A stretch of DNA of 64,000 bases from Mesorhizobium sp. M7A.F.Ca.US.008.03.1.1 (GTDB lineage Bacteria > Pseudomonadota > Alphaproteobacteria > Rhizobiales > Rhizobiaceae): the NCBI RefSeq assembly GCF_003997495.1, contig NZ_RZRU01000017.1, positions 1 to 64,000 of the forward strand, in the 5' to 3' direction. Made by a program: the position numbers and the translations under genes. This document shows, in pieces, positions 54,892-63,108 of the stretch. A model generated the notes under the pieces. The model was not told the origin of the DNA. It did no database searches and saw only the letters and a list, made by a program, of their open reading frames with translations. Numbering within the stretch: position 1 is the stretch's first letter; every line of letters begins with the position of its first letter.

Positions 54892-54913
54892 GCGGCCGCG
54901 TTGACGCGGCCGC
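54892..54913. repeat. Perfect GC hairpin between rplO and secY
   Basis: GCGGCCGCG-TTGA-CGCGGCCGC, a 9-base perfect stem with a TTGA loop, 75 bases after rplO and 97 before secY on the transcribed strand. There is no T-run on the minus strand, so it is not a simple terminator. It could pause RNA polymerase, set an RNase boundary or be a repeat. Confidence 0.65.
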
Positions 54914-54987
54914 CTCGTTGAGCAGATCAAAGCGCAATCGTGAGCAAAAACGGATCCCACTCCTGCCGATCGCGCTTCAAATTGCCG

Positions 54988-55464
54988 TTACTCGGCAGCT
55001 GCCTTTTCCTGCGGCAGCTTGACCGAACCGCCGGCCTTTTCGATCTTCTCGATCGCGGCCTTGGAGGCGCCGGCGACGTCAAAGGCGAGCTTCGCCTTGA
55101 TGTCGCCGTCCGAGAGGATGCGCACGCCGTCCTTGACGCGGCGGATGACGCCGGCGGCAACCAGCGATTCAGCCGTCACGGTTGCCTTGGCGTCGAGCTT
55201 CTTGGCGTCGATGGCGACCTGGATGCGGGCCAGCGATACGACGGTGAAGCTCTTGGCGAAGATGTTGTTGAAGCCACGCTTCGGCAGACGCCGGTAGAGC
55301 GGCATCTGGCCGCCCTCGAAGCCGTTGATGGCGACGCCGGAGCGCGCCTTCTGGCCCTTGACGCCGCGACCGCCGGTCTTGCCGGAGCCGGAGCCGATAC
55401 CACGGCCGAGACGCTTCTTGGAGTGCGTCGCGCCGTCCTTGTCACGCAGATCGTTGAGTTTCAT
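54988..55464 (-). CDS. rplO: 50S ribosomal protein L15
   Basis: Large-subunit assembly protein, 158 residues. MKLNDLRDKDGATHSKKRLG, RGIGSGSGKTGGRGVKGQKARSG and the Ala-rich C-terminus match alphaproteobacterial L15. It is the last gene before the gap upstream of secY. Confidence 0.98.
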   Translation of the reverse strand: MKLNDLRDKDGATHSKKRLGRGIGSGSGKTGGRGVKGQKARSGVAINGFEGGQMPLYRRLPKRGFNNIFAKSFTVVSLARIQVAIDAKKLDAKATVTAESLVAAGVIRRVKDGVRILSDGDIKAKLAFDVAGASKAAIEKIEKAGGSVKLPQEKAAAE

Positions 55465-55486
55465 CTGAGTTCTCCTGCGCTCTGGC

Positions 55487-55684
55487 TCAGCCCTCGTCCA
55501 CGACGCGGACGAGATGCTGGACGGCAGCGATCATGCCGCGCACGGAGGGCGTATCTTCCAGCGTGCGCTGCTTGTGCATCTTGTTGAGGCCGAGGCCGAC
55601 CAGCGTCGCGCGCTGTTCCTTCGGACGGCGGATCGGCGAACCGATCTGCTCAACGGTGATGGTCTTGGTTGCTTTCTTGGCCAT
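55487..55684 (-). CDS. rpmD: 50S ribosomal protein L30
   Basis: Small large-subunit protein, 65 residues. TITVEQIGSPIRRPKEQRATL and GLGLNKMHKQRTLEDTPSVRGM are the family core. The ATG at 55684 gives MAKKATK as the N-terminus; an ATG-like start two codons earlier is less likely. Confidence 0.97.
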   Translation of the reverse strand: MAKKATKTITVEQIGSPIRRPKEQRATLVGLGLNKMHKQRTLEDTPSVRGMIAAVQHLVRVVDEG

Positions 55685-55708
55685 GGTCAAAATCCCTGGT
55701 CAGATCGA

Positions 55709-56272
55709 CTATTCTTCAGCCGCAACGGCGGTGCCGCGGCGGGCCTGAAGGGTCGAATACTTGATGCCGCGAGCAGCAGCCACATCCTTGGGATGCATCT
55801 GGCTCTTCAGCGCGTCGAAGGTGGCGCGAACCATGTTGTAGGGGTTCGACGAACCCATCGACTTGGCGACCACGTCATGCATGCCGAGCGTCTCGAAGAC
55901 AGCGCGCATCGGGCCGCCGGCGATGATGCCGGTACCTTGCTTGGCGGCGCGCAGCAGCACGCGTCCAGCACCCCAGCGTCCCTCGACGTCGTGATGCAGC
56001 GTACGGCCCGAGCGCAGCGGCACGAAGATCATGTCGCGCTTGGCCGATTCAGTTGCCTTGCGGATAGCTTCCGGCACTTCGCGCGCCTTGCCGTGACCAA
56101 AGCCGACGCGGCCCTTCTGGTCGCCGACGACGACGAGTGCTGCAAAACCGAAGCGACGGCCGCCCTTGACGACCTTGGCGACGCGGTTGATGTGGACGAG
56201 CTTGTCCACCATGCCGTCATCGCGTTCTTCACGATCGCGGCCGCGGCCGCCATCCCTACGTTCCTGTGCCAT
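55709..56272 (-). CDS. rpsE: 30S ribosomal protein S5
   Basis: Decoding-centre protein, 187 residues. DKLVHINRVAKVVKGGRRFG, GRVGFGHGKAREVPEAIRKA, GTGIIAGGPMRAVFE and GSSNPYNMVRATFDALK are conserved. The N-terminal Arg/Asp-rich extension (QERRDGGRGRDREERDDG) is typical of the class. The start is at 56272. Confidence 0.98.
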   Translation of the reverse strand: MAQERRDGGRGRDREERDDGMVDKLVHINRVAKVVKGGRRFGFAALVVVGDQKGRVGFGHGKAREVPEAIRKATESAKRDMIFVPLRSGRTLHHDVEGRWGAGRVLLRAAKQGTGIIAGGPMRAVFETLGMHDVVAKSMGSSNPYNMVRATFDALKSQMHPKDVAAARGIKYSTLQARRGTAVAAEE

Positions 56273-56370
56273 ATCCTGTTCCTTGTTTTTTTCCGGAAGC
56301 ACGGTTGCTGATAAGATCCGGTGCCTCTGTGGGTCACCGGGGGCGAAATCATTTCCTTCGCATAATCCCT

Positions 56371-56398
56371 ATCCGAAAAGTCTGCAACTTCTCGGGAT
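56371..56398. repeat. Short palindrome between rplR and rpsE (CCGAAAAGT type)
   Basis: ATCCGAAAAGT-CTGCA-ACTTCTCGGGAT, an imperfect 11-base stem just after the rplR gene on the minus strand. It shares the CCGAAAAGTC...ACTT-TCG core with the palindrome at 56869-56891. Confidence 0.6.
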
Positions 56399-56403
56399 CA
56401 TGC

Positions 56404-56763
56404 TTAGAAGCTCAAGCCACCTTCGCGGGCAGCCTCGGCGAGCGCCTTGACGCGGCCGTGATAGATGTAGGCGCCGCGGTCGAAGACGACTTCCTTGACG
56501 CCGGCCTTGGTGGCGCGCTCGGCGATCCGCTTGCCGATCGCGGCGGCGGCGGCGGTGTCGGCGCCGGTCTTGAGCGAACCCTTAAGGTCCTTCTCGAGCG
56601 TCGAAGCGGCGGCGATGGTGTGGCCCTTGGCGTCGTCGATGACCTGCACGTAGATGTTCTTCGACGTGCGGTGGACCGACAGACGCGGACGCTCGCCGGC
56701 GACCTTCTTGATCTGACGACGGACGCGCTGCGCACGGCGCTGCGTGGATTCCTTGGTACCCAT
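56404..56763 (-). CDS. rplR: 50S ribosomal protein L18
   Basis: 5S rRNA-binding protein, 119 residues. RRAQRVRRQIKKVAGERPRL, SVHRTSKNIYVQVIDD and the C-terminal YHGRVKALAEAAREGGLSF match the family. The start at 56763 is chosen over one 21 bases upstream. It is flanked by two copies of a small palindromic repeat. Confidence 0.98.
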   Translation of the reverse strand: MGTKESTQRRAQRVRRQIKKVAGERPRLSVHRTSKNIYVQVIDDAKGHTIAAASTLEKDLKGSLKTGADTAAAAAIGKRIAERATKAGVKEVVFDRGAYIYHGRVKALAEAAREGGLSF

Positions 56764-56868
56764 GATGGTCTTCCTTGCCTTCAAAAAACGGGGGCCGCCA
56801 TATGCGGTAGGCGAAAGCGCCTCCCGCGACCGCTCCCCGCGGCGTTACACTTCTTGGCTTGGCCCTTT

Positions 56869-56891
56869 CCGAAAAGTCTTGGACTTTTCGA
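56869..56891. repeat. Short palindrome between rplF and rplR (CCGAAAAGT type)
   Basis: CCGAAAAGTC-TTG-GACTTTTCGAG, a near-perfect 9-10-base stem immediately after the rplF stop on the minus strand. It belongs to the same small family as 56371-56398. Confidence 0.65.
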
Positions 56892-56902
56892 GGCCAGGCC
56901 CA

Positions 56903-57436
56903 TTACTTCTTCTTGCCTTCCTTGCGGACGATCTTCTCGCCAGCATAGCGGACGCCCTTGCCCTTGTAGGGCTCGGGACCACGATACTCGCGGATCTCGG
57001 CCGCAACCTGGCCGACCTGCTGCTTGTCGATGCCGGCCACCGTGATTTCGGTCGGCTTCGGCACCGTGATGGTGATGCCCTGCGGCGTCTCATAGACGAC
57101 GTCATGGCTGAAGCCAAGCGCCAGCTGCAGGTTCTTGCCCTGAAGTGCCGCGCGATAGCCGACGCCGGTGATCTCGAGCTTCTTCTCGAAACCGTCCTTG
57201 ACGCCCTGCAGGATGTTGACGATCTGCGTGCGCGACATGCCCCACTTGGAGCGGGCGGTCTTGGTCTGGTCGCGCGGCTGGACAGCGATCTCACTGCCTT
57301 CCATCTTGACCAGGACTTCGTCGTTCACCACGAACTTCAGCTCACCCTTGGGGCCCTTCGCCGTCACGGTCTGGCCGTTGACGGTCGCGGTCACGCCCTG
57401 CGGCAGCGAAACGGGTTTCTTTCCAATACGAGACAT
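56903..57436 (-). CDS. rplF: 50S ribosomal protein L6
   Basis: Large-subunit protein near the factor-binding site, 177 residues. MSRIGKKPVSLPQGVTATVN, GYRAALQGKNLQLALGFSHD and the second-half signature PEPYKGKGVRYAGEKIVRKEGKK are present. It is in the spc operon between rpsH and rplR. Confidence 0.98.
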   Translation of the reverse strand: MSRIGKKPVSLPQGVTATVNGQTVTAKGPKGELKFVVNDEVLVKMEGSEIAVQPRDQTKTARSKWGMSRTQIVNILQGVKDGFEKKLEITGVGYRAALQGKNLQLALGFSHDVVYETPQGITITVPKPTEITVAGIDKQQVGQVAAEIREYRGPEPYKGKGVRYAGEKIVRKEGKKK

Positions 57437-57525
57437 TTTGTTGTCCTCGTCACTTCTCTTGTTTCAGGTCTCAGTCTTCGGGAACGATCCGAAGACCGGA
57501 TTCCACTTTGCGATCAACTGCCAGA

Positions 57526-57924
57526 TCAGAAGATCTGGCAGAGGATCTCACCGCCGACGTTCTGTTCACGTGCTTCATGGTCGGCCATCACGCCCTTCGG
57601 TGTCGAAAGGATGGCGATGCCGAGGCCGTTTGCGACCTGCGGAATCGACTTGGCCGAAACATAGACGCGGCGGCCTGGCTTCGAGACGCGGGCGATTTCG
57701 CGCACGACCGGCGCGCCGTCGAAATACTTCAGCTCGATCTCGATTTCGGACTTGCCGTTGTCGAAGTCGGTCTGGCTGTAATCGCGAATATAGCCTTCAG
57801 CCTTCAGCACGTCGAGGACGCGGGTGCGCAGACGCGAAGCCGGCGTCGAAACGCTCGACTTCTTGCGGCCATACGCGTTGCGGATGCGGGTCAGCATATC
57901 GCCGAGAGGATCGCTCAATGACAT
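57526..57924 (-). CDS. rpsH: 30S ribosomal protein S8
   Basis: Binds 16S rRNA and, in E. coli, represses the spc operon; 132 residues. SLSDPLGDMLTRIRNAYGRK, VLDVLKAEGYIRDYSQ and GIAILSTPKGVMADHEAREQ are conserved. The gap to rpsN is 12 bases, and to rplF 89 bases. Confidence 0.98.
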   Translation of the reverse strand: MSLSDPLGDMLTRIRNAYGRKKSSVSTPASRLRTRVLDVLKAEGYIRDYSQTDFDNGKSEIEIELKYFDGAPVVREIARVSKPGRRVYVSAKSIPQVANGLGIAILSTPKGVMADHEAREQNVGGEILCQIF

Positions 57925-57936
57925 GTTATGTCCTCC

Positions 57937-58242
57937 TTACCAGCTCGACTTGACCAGGCCCGGGATCTGGCCGTTATTGCCGAGATCACGAAGCGCGATG
58001 CGCGATACTTTGAGCTTGCGATAGTAGGCGCGCGGACGGCCGGTGACTTCGCAGCGGTTGCGGATGCGGATCTTGGCCGAGTTGCGCGGCATGGCGGCAA
58101 GCTTGAGCTGAGCGCGGAAGCGCTCTTCCATCGGCTTGGACTGATCCATGATGATCGCCTTCAGGGCAGCCCGCTTGGGACCGTACTGGTCAGCAAGCTT
58201 GCGGCGCCTGTTGTTCTTCTCGACTGAGCTGGTCTTTGCCAT
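57937..58242 (-). CDS. rpsN: 30S ribosomal protein S14 (zinc-free form)
   Basis: Small-subunit head protein, 101 residues, the long form. MAKTSSVEKNNRRRKLADQY, the motif IRNRCEVTGRPRAYYRKLK and RIALRDLGNNGQIPG are present. It lacks the paired CxxC zinc motifs of the short form. Confidence 0.98.
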   Translation of the reverse strand: MAKTSSVEKNNRRRKLADQYGPKRAALKAIIMDQSKPMEERFRAQLKLAAMPRNSAKIRIRNRCEVTGRPRAYYRKLKVSRIALRDLGNNGQIPGLVKSSW

Positions 58243-58269
58243 TTCAGATTTTTCCTTTTCTCGCTGCCG

Positions 58270-58869
58270 TTACTGGCGGAAGGGGAAGTTGAAGGCCTTG
58301 AGCAATGCCCTGGCTTCGTCGTCCGTCTTCGCAGTCGTACAAACGATGACGTCCATGCCCCAGATCTGATCAACCTTGTCGTAGTTGATCTCCGGGAACA
58401 CGATGTGTTCCTTGATGCCCATGGCGTAGTTGCCACGGCCATCGAAGCTCTTCGGATTCAGTCCGCGAAAGTCGCGGACGCGCGGCAGTGCGATGTTCAC
58501 GAGGCGGTCGAGGAACTCGTACATGCGTTCCTTGCGCAGCGTGACCTTGGCGCCGATCGGCATCTTCTCGCGGACCTTGAAGCCGGCGATCGAGTTGCGG
58601 GCGCGGGTGACGACGGCCTTCTGGCCGGCGATCATCGCCAGGTCTTCGGCCGCGATCGAAGGCTTCTTCGAATCGGCGGTCGCTTCGCCAACGCCCATGT
58701 TCAGCACGATCTTGTCGATGCGCGGAACCTGCATCTCGTTGTCGTAGCCGAACTGTTCCTGCAGCGCCTTGCGGATGGTCTCGTTGTAGACCTGCTTGAG
58801 GCGCGGCGTGTTCTGAGCCTTGGACTGTTTGCTTTCAGCCTTGGGCTTCGTGGTTTGAGCCTTAGCCAT
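58270..58869 (-). CDS. rplE: 50S ribosomal protein L5
   Basis: 5S rRNA-binding protein, 199 residues. After a Lys-rich N-terminal extension (KAQTTKPKAESKQSKAQN) the core has PRLKQVYNETIRKALQEQFG, RIDKIVLNMGVGEA, RARNSIAGFKVREKMPIGAK and GMDVIVCTTAKTDDEARALL. The start at 58869 overlaps the rplX stop by 8 bases. Confidence 0.97.
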   Translation of the reverse strand: MAKAQTTKPKAESKQSKAQNTPRLKQVYNETIRKALQEQFGYDNEMQVPRIDKIVLNMGVGEATADSKKPSIAAEDLAMIAGQKAVVTRARNSIAGFKVREKMPIGAKVTLRKERMYEFLDRLVNIALPRVRDFRGLNPKSFDGRGNYAMGIKEHIVFPEINYDKVDQIWGMDVIVCTTAKTDDEARALLKAFNFPFRQ

Positions 58870-59176
58870 TGATGACTTCTCCCGAGCGCTTGGCGACGCG
58901 CACCTTCTTGCCGTCCTTCTGGAAGATGAAGCCGACGCGGGTCGGCTTGCCATCCTTGGGGTCGGCCAGCGCGATGTTCGACAGCTGGATCGGCGCTTCC
59001 TTGGTGATGATCCCGCCCTCTTGGGACTGGGACTGCTTCTGGTGACGACGGATCATGTTGACGCCGCGCACCAGCGCGGTGTCTTCCTTCGGCTGTACCG
59101 AGAGGACTTCGCCCGAACGGCCCTTGTCCTTGCCGGCCAGCACGACGACCTTGTCGCCTTTTCTAATCTTTTGCAT
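58862..59176 (-). CDS. rplX: 50S ribosomal protein L24
   Basis: Assembly initiator of the large subunit, 104 residues with a KOW motif: IRKGDKVVVLAGKDKGRSGE, then GVNMIRRHQKQSQSQEGGII and VGFIFQKDGKKVRVAKRSGE. It overlaps rplE, keeping the two coupled. Confidence 0.98.
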   Translation of the reverse strand: MQKIRKGDKVVVLAGKDKGRSGEVLSVQPKEDTALVRGVNMIRRHQKQSQSQEGGIITKEAPIQLSNIALADPKDGKPTRVGFIFQKDGKKVRVAKRSGEVING

Positions 59177-59188
59177 TGGTCCGGCTCC

Positions 59189-59557
59189 TTACAGCACTTC
59201 AGGCGCGAGCGAGATGATCTTCATGTGGTTCTTGGCGCGGAGTTCGCGCGGAACCGGTCCGAAGATACGCGTGCCGATCGGCTCTTTCTTGTTGTCGACG
59301 AGAACGGCCGCGTTCTTGTCGAAACGGATCACGCTGCCGTCCGGGCGGCGGATGTCCTTGGCCGTGCGAACCACGACCGCCTTCATCACATCGCCCTTCT
59401 TCACGCGGCCGCGCGGAATGGCTTCCTTGATCGACACCACGATGATGTCGCCCACGGAAGCGTATTTCCGCTTCGAGCCGCCCAGCACCTTGATGCACAT
59501 GACACGACGGGCGCCGGAATTATCCGCGACGTCGAGGTTTGTTTGCATCTGAATCAT
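59189..59557 (-). CDS. rplN: 50S ribosomal protein L14
   Basis: Large-subunit interface protein, 122 residues. MIQMQTNLDVADNSGARRVM, the signature VGDIIVVSIKEAIPRGRVKK and RELRAKNHMKIISLAPEVL are typical. Twelve bases separate it from rplX. Confidence 0.98.
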   Translation of the reverse strand: MIQMQTNLDVADNSGARRVMCIKVLGGSKRKYASVGDIIVVSIKEAIPRGRVKKGDVMKAVVVRTAKDIRRPDGSVIRFDKNAAVLVDNKKEPIGTRIFGPVPRELRAKNHMKIISLAPEVL

Positions 59558-59640
59558 GACTGGCCGCCTTCTTCTCTTCTAACGGGATGGGCTCAAAGCC
59601 CCTCCCCGGTCTGTCCAAAATTCGTTGTTTACGCCCGAGG

Positions 59641-59880
59641 TCAGGCTTGGTCCGAAGACACGACGATCCAGCGCTTGTCCTTGGAAATCGGCTTCGATTC
59701 CTGGATGAACACCTGATCGCCTACCTTGTGGGCGTTGTTCTCGTCGTGCGCCTTGTACTTCTTGGTCATGCGCACGGTCTTCTTCATCACGGGATGCGTG
59801 AAGCGCCGTTCGACCTTGACGACAACCGTCTTCTCGTTCTTGTCGCTGACGACGGTGCCCTGCAGAATGCGCTTTGGCAT
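59641..59880 (-). CDS. rpsQ: 30S ribosomal protein S17
   Basis: Primary 16S rRNA-binding OB-fold protein, 79 residues. MPKRILQGTVVSDKNEKTVV, then VKVERRFTHPVMKKTVRMTK and VGDQVFIQESKPISKDKRW. It lies 11 bases after rpmC. Confidence 0.98.
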   Translation of the reverse strand: MPKRILQGTVVSDKNEKTVVVKVERRFTHPVMKKTVRMTKKYKAHDENNAHKVGDQVFIQESKPISKDKRWIVVSSDQA

Positions 59881-59891
59881 GGTTTTCGTCC

Positions 59892-60092
59892 TTAAGCCTT
59901 CTTAGCCGCGGACTTTTCCGCAGCGATGGTCTTGATACGCGCAATATCCTTACGGACCTGTCTCACGCGCGCGGTCTTCTCGAGCTGGCCGGTGGCCTTC
60001 TGGAAGCGCAGGTTGAACTGCTCCTTCTTCAGGCTGGCCAGGTCGTCGGTCAGCTGGTCCTGGGTCTTGGTCCGGATGTCTTCGGCTTTCAT
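59892..60092 (-). CDS. rpmC: 50S ribosomal protein L29
   Basis: Small helical protein at the tunnel exit, 66 residues. MKAEDIRTKTQDQLTDDLAS, LKKEQFNLRFQKATGQLEKT and RVRQVRKDIARIKTI are typical. The start at 60092 is the family start; the longer frame is rejected because it runs into rplP. Confidence 0.97.
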   Translation of the reverse strand: MKAEDIRTKTQDQLTDDLASLKKEQFNLRFQKATGQLEKTARVRQVRKDIARIKTIAAEKSAAKKA

Positions 60093-60105
60093 GATTAGCC
60101 CGTCC

Positions 60106-60519
60106 TTATTCTGCGATGCGCTGCACGAAGCGCGTCTTGACCGAGAGCTTGGCCGCGCCGAGACGCAGTGCCTCACGGGCGGTTTCTTCATTGACGCCGT
60201 CGATCTCGAACATGATGCGGCCCGGCTTGACGCGCGCCGCCCAGTAATCGACCGCGCCCTTGCCCTTGCCCATGCGGACTTCGGTCGGCTTCGAAGTGAC
60301 CGGCACGTCCGGGAAAATACGGATCCAGACGCGACCGGCGCGCTTCATTTCACGCGTGATCGCGCGGCGGGCCGCCTCGATCTCACGTGCGGTGACGCGG
60401 TTCGGCTCAAGCGCCTTCAGCCCGAAACCACCGAAATCCAGGTTGGTGCCGCCCTTTGCGGTACCATGGATACGGCCCTTGAACTGCTTGCGGAACTTTG
60501 TGCGCTTTGGCTGCAGCAT
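60106..60519 (-). CDS. rplP: 50S ribosomal protein L16
   Basis: Large-subunit protein near the tRNA A and P sites, 137 residues. MLQPKRTKFRKQFKGRIHGT, then GFGLKALEPNRVTAREIEAA, RIFPDVPVTSKPTEVRMGKG and MFEIDGVNEETAREALRLGA. It is 13 bases ahead of rpmC and 27 after rpsC. Confidence 0.98.
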   Translation of the reverse strand: MLQPKRTKFRKQFKGRIHGTAKGGTNLDFGGFGLKALEPNRVTAREIEAARRAITREMKRAGRVWIRIFPDVPVTSKPTEVRMGKGKGAVDYWAARVKPGRIMFEIDGVNEETAREALRLGAAKLSVKTRFVQRIAE

Positions 60520-60546
60520 CGTTCTAACTCCAAATTCCTAAATGTC

Positions 60547-61272
60547 TCAGGCGTTTTCGCGACGACGACCGCGTTCGCGATCACCACCACCGCCATGCGC
60601 TGCATCGCTTTCGCTGGCCCGACGCTCCGAAGCCATCGGGTCATGCTCAAGGATTTCGCCCTTGAACACCCAGACCTTGACGCCGCAGATGCCATAAGCC
60701 GTATGCGCTTCGGCCGTACCGTAGTCGACGTCCGCACGCAGCGTATGCAGCGGCACGCGGCCTTCGCGATACCATTCCATGCGCGCGATCTCGGCGCCGC
60801 CGAGGCGGCCGGCGCAGTTGATGCGGATGCCTTCGGCACCGAGGCGCATCGCCGACTGAACGGCACGCTTCATGGCGCGACGGAACGCGATACGACGCTC
60901 GAGCTGCTGGGCGATCGACTGGGCGACCAGGGTCGCGTCGATCTCCGGCTTGCGCACTTCAACGATGTTGAGGTGCGTCTCGGACTTCGTCATCTCCATC
61001 AGCTTCTTGCGAAGCTTCTCGATGTCGGCGCCCTTCTTGCCGATGATCAGACCCGGGCGCGCGGCGTGGATGGTGACGCGGCACTTCTTGTGCGGACGCT
61101 CGATCACGACCTTCGAGATGGCAGCCTGCTTGAGCTCCTTCTCGAGATACTTGCGGATCTTGATGTCCTCATGCAGCAGCTTGCCGTACTCGCCGGTGTT
61201 CGCGAACCAGCGCGAATCCCAGGTGCGGTTGATGCCGAGGCGAAGACCGATCGGATTGACTTTCTGGCCCAT
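60547..61272 (-). CDS. rpsC: 30S ribosomal protein S3
   Basis: mRNA-entry-channel protein of the small subunit, 241 residues. MGQKVNPIGLRLGINRTWDS, a KH-domain motif (PGLIIGKKGADIEKL) and the C-terminal GGAEIARMEWYREGRVPLHT are present, ending in a Gly/Arg-rich tail. The start overlaps the rplV stop by one base. Confidence 0.98.
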   Translation of the reverse strand: MGQKVNPIGLRLGINRTWDSRWFANTGEYGKLLHEDIKIRKYLEKELKQAAISKVVIERPHKKCRVTIHAARPGLIIGKKGADIEKLRKKLMEMTKSETHLNIVEVRKPEIDATLVAQSIAQQLERRIAFRRAMKRAVQSAMRLGAEGIRINCAGRLGGAEIARMEWYREGRVPLHTLRADVDYGTAEAHTAYGICGVKVWVFKGEILEHDPMASERRASESDAAHGGGGDRERGRRRENA

Positions 61273-61661
61273 TATGCGGCCTCCCCTTTTTCTTCGACTT
61301 CACGAACGACGATCGTGAGGTGCGAGAACGGCTTCTCGATACGGCTGGCGCGACCGCGGCCACGGGCATGGAACCGCTTCATGACGATCGACTTGCCGAC
61401 ATAGGCTTCCGCCACGATCAGTGCATCGACATCCAGGTCGTGGTTGTTTTCCGCGTTGGCGATTGCCGATTCCAGCGTCTTCTTGACCGTGCCGGAAATC
61501 CGCTTGGCCGAGAATTCGAGATCGGAAAGCGCTGTCGCGACCTTCTTGCCGCGGATCAGCGCGGCAACGAGGTTCAGCTTCTGCGGGCTGATACGGATCG
61601 TGCGCAATACGGCGCGCGCTTCGTTATCAGCAAGCCTGCGCGGAGCTTTGGCCTTGCCCAT
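61272..61661 (-). CDS. rplV: 50S ribosomal protein L22
   Basis: Lines the exit tunnel; 129 residues. RRLADNEARAVLRTIRISPQ, NLVAALIRGKKVATALSDLE and the loop segment KRFHARGRGRASRIEKPFSH are conserved. It lies between rpsS and rpsC with minimal spacing. Confidence 0.98.
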   Translation of the reverse strand: MGKAKAPRRLADNEARAVLRTIRISPQKLNLVAALIRGKKVATALSDLEFSAKRISGTVKKTLESAIANAENNHDLDVDALIVAEAYVGKSIVMKRFHARGRGRASRIEKPFSHLTIVVREVEEKGEAA

Positions 61662-61663
61662 GA

Positions 61664-61942
61664 TTATTTCCTCTTCGCCTTCTTATCCGCGCCGTGACCG
61701 TAATAGGTCCGGGTCGGAGCGAATTCACCGAACTTGTGACCGACCATGTCCTCGTTCACCGAGACGGGAACATGCTTCTGGCCGTTGTAGACACCGAAGG
61801 TGAAGCCGACGAACTGCGGCAGGATGGTGGAGCGACGGCTCCACATCTTGATCACCTCATTGCGACCACCTTCACGAACCTTGTCCACCTTCTTGAGAAG
61901 GTAGCCGTCAATGAAGGGGCCTTTCCAAATCGAACGAGTCAC
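61664..61942 (-). CDS. rpsS: 30S ribosomal protein S19
   Basis: Small-subunit head protein, 92 residues. MTRSIWKGPFIDGYLLKKVD, then WSRRSTILPQFVGFTFGVYN and MVGHKFGEFAPTRTYYGHGA. Two bases separate it from rplV. Confidence 0.98.
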   Translation of the reverse strand: MTRSIWKGPFIDGYLLKKVDKVREGGRNEVIKMWSRRSTILPQFVGFTFGVYNGQKHVPVSVNEDMVGHKFGEFAPTRTYYGHGADKKAKRK

Positions 61943-61958
61943 TTGGCGTTACCTCTTC

Positions 61959-62792
61959 TTAGCTCTTGCGCTGATGGCGCGAGCGCAGGATGAACTTGTC
62001 GGTCGCCTTGTTGGACCGCGTCTTCTTGCCCTTGGTCGGCTTGCCCCAGGGCGAAACCGGATGGCGGCCACCCGATGTGCGGCCTTCGCCGCCGCCGTGC
62101 GGATGGTCGACCGGGTTCATGGTCACGCCGCGATTGTGCGGGCGCTTGCCACGCCAGACCGTGCGACCGGCCTTGCCGTCATTGATGTTGCCGTGGTCCG
62201 GGTTGGACACGGCGCCGACAGTGGCCATGCAGGAGCCGTGAACGACACGCTGCTCGCCCGAATTGAGGCGCAGGATCGCCATGCCCTGGTCACGACCGAC
62301 CAGCTGACCGTAACCACCTGCCGAACGGGCGACCTGAGCGCCCTTGCCCGGCTTCAGCTCGATGTTGTGGACGATGGTGCCGACCGGCATCGAAGCCAGC
62401 GGCATCGCATTGCCCGGCTTCACGTCGACCGATTCACCGGACACGATCTTGTCGCCGGGAGCCAGACGCTGCGGAGCGATGATGTAGGACAGCTCGCCAT
62501 CGTCATACTTGATCAGCGCGATGAAGGCGGTGCGGTTCGGATCGTATTCAATGCGCTCGACCGTGCCGACGACGTCGAACTTGCGGCGCTTGAAGTCGAT
62601 GATGCGGTACGAACGCTTGTGACCACCGCCGATGAAGCGGGCGGTGATGCGACCATGATTGTTGCGGCCGCCCGACTTGGTCAGGCCTTCGGTCAGACCC
62701 TTGACGGGCTTGCCCTTGTAGAGACCCGAGCGGTCGACGATGACCAGCTGACGGGTGCTGGGCGTTACCGGGTTGAATTTTTTCAGTGCCAT
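61959..62792 (-). CDS. rplB: 50S ribosomal protein L2
   Basis: Core large-subunit protein needed for peptidyl transferase, 277 residues. MALKKFNPVTPSTRQLVIVD, then GGRNNHGRITARFIGGGHKR, RSAGGYGQLVGRDQGMAILR and the C-terminal signature GVTMNPVDHPHGGGEGRTSG with the conserved His. The start is at 62792. Confidence 0.98.
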   Translation of the reverse strand: MALKKFNPVTPSTRQLVIVDRSGLYKGKPVKGLTEGLTKSGGRNNHGRITARFIGGGHKRSYRIIDFKRRKFDVVGTVERIEYDPNRTAFIALIKYDDGELSYIIAPQRLAPGDKIVSGESVDVKPGNAMPLASMPVGTIVHNIELKPGKGAQVARSAGGYGQLVGRDQGMAILRLNSGEQRVVHGSCMATVGAVSNPDHGNINDGKAGRTVWRGKRPHNRGVTMNPVDHPHGGGEGRTSGGRHPVSPWGKPTKGKKTRSNKATDKFILRSRHQRKS

Positions 62793-62814
62793 TGTTCTGT
62801 CCTCGCGGCCTTGC

Positions 62815-63108
62815 TCAGAGACCCGTCGCGACGTCGATCGACTGGCCATCGGCCAGCGTCACAACCGCCTTCTTGACGTCGCTCTGGCGGCCAACCGTGC
62901 CACGGAAGCGCTTGATCTTGCCCTTGCGGACAAGCGTGTTCACGGCCATCACCTTGACGCCGAACAGCGCTTCGACGGCGGCCTTGATTTCCGGCTTCGA
63001 CGCCTTCTTGGCGACGTTGAAGACGACCTTGTTCTGCTCGGAGGCCATGGTCGACTTTTCGGTGATCGCCGGCGAGACGATCACGTCGTAATGACGAAGG
63101 TCGGTCAT
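62815..63108 (-). CDS. rplW: 50S ribosomal protein L23
   Basis: Tunnel-exit docking site for trigger factor and SRP; 97 residues. RHYDVIVSPAITEKSTMASE, then KASKPEIKAAVEALFGVKVM and KIKRFRGTVGRQSDVKKAVV. Its start overlaps the rplD stop by 4 bases. Confidence 0.98.
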   Translation of the reverse strand: MTDLRHYDVIVSPAITEKSTMASEQNKVVFNVAKKASKPEIKAAVEALFGVKVMAVNTLVRKGKIKRFRGTVGRQSDVKKAVVTLADGQSIDVATGL

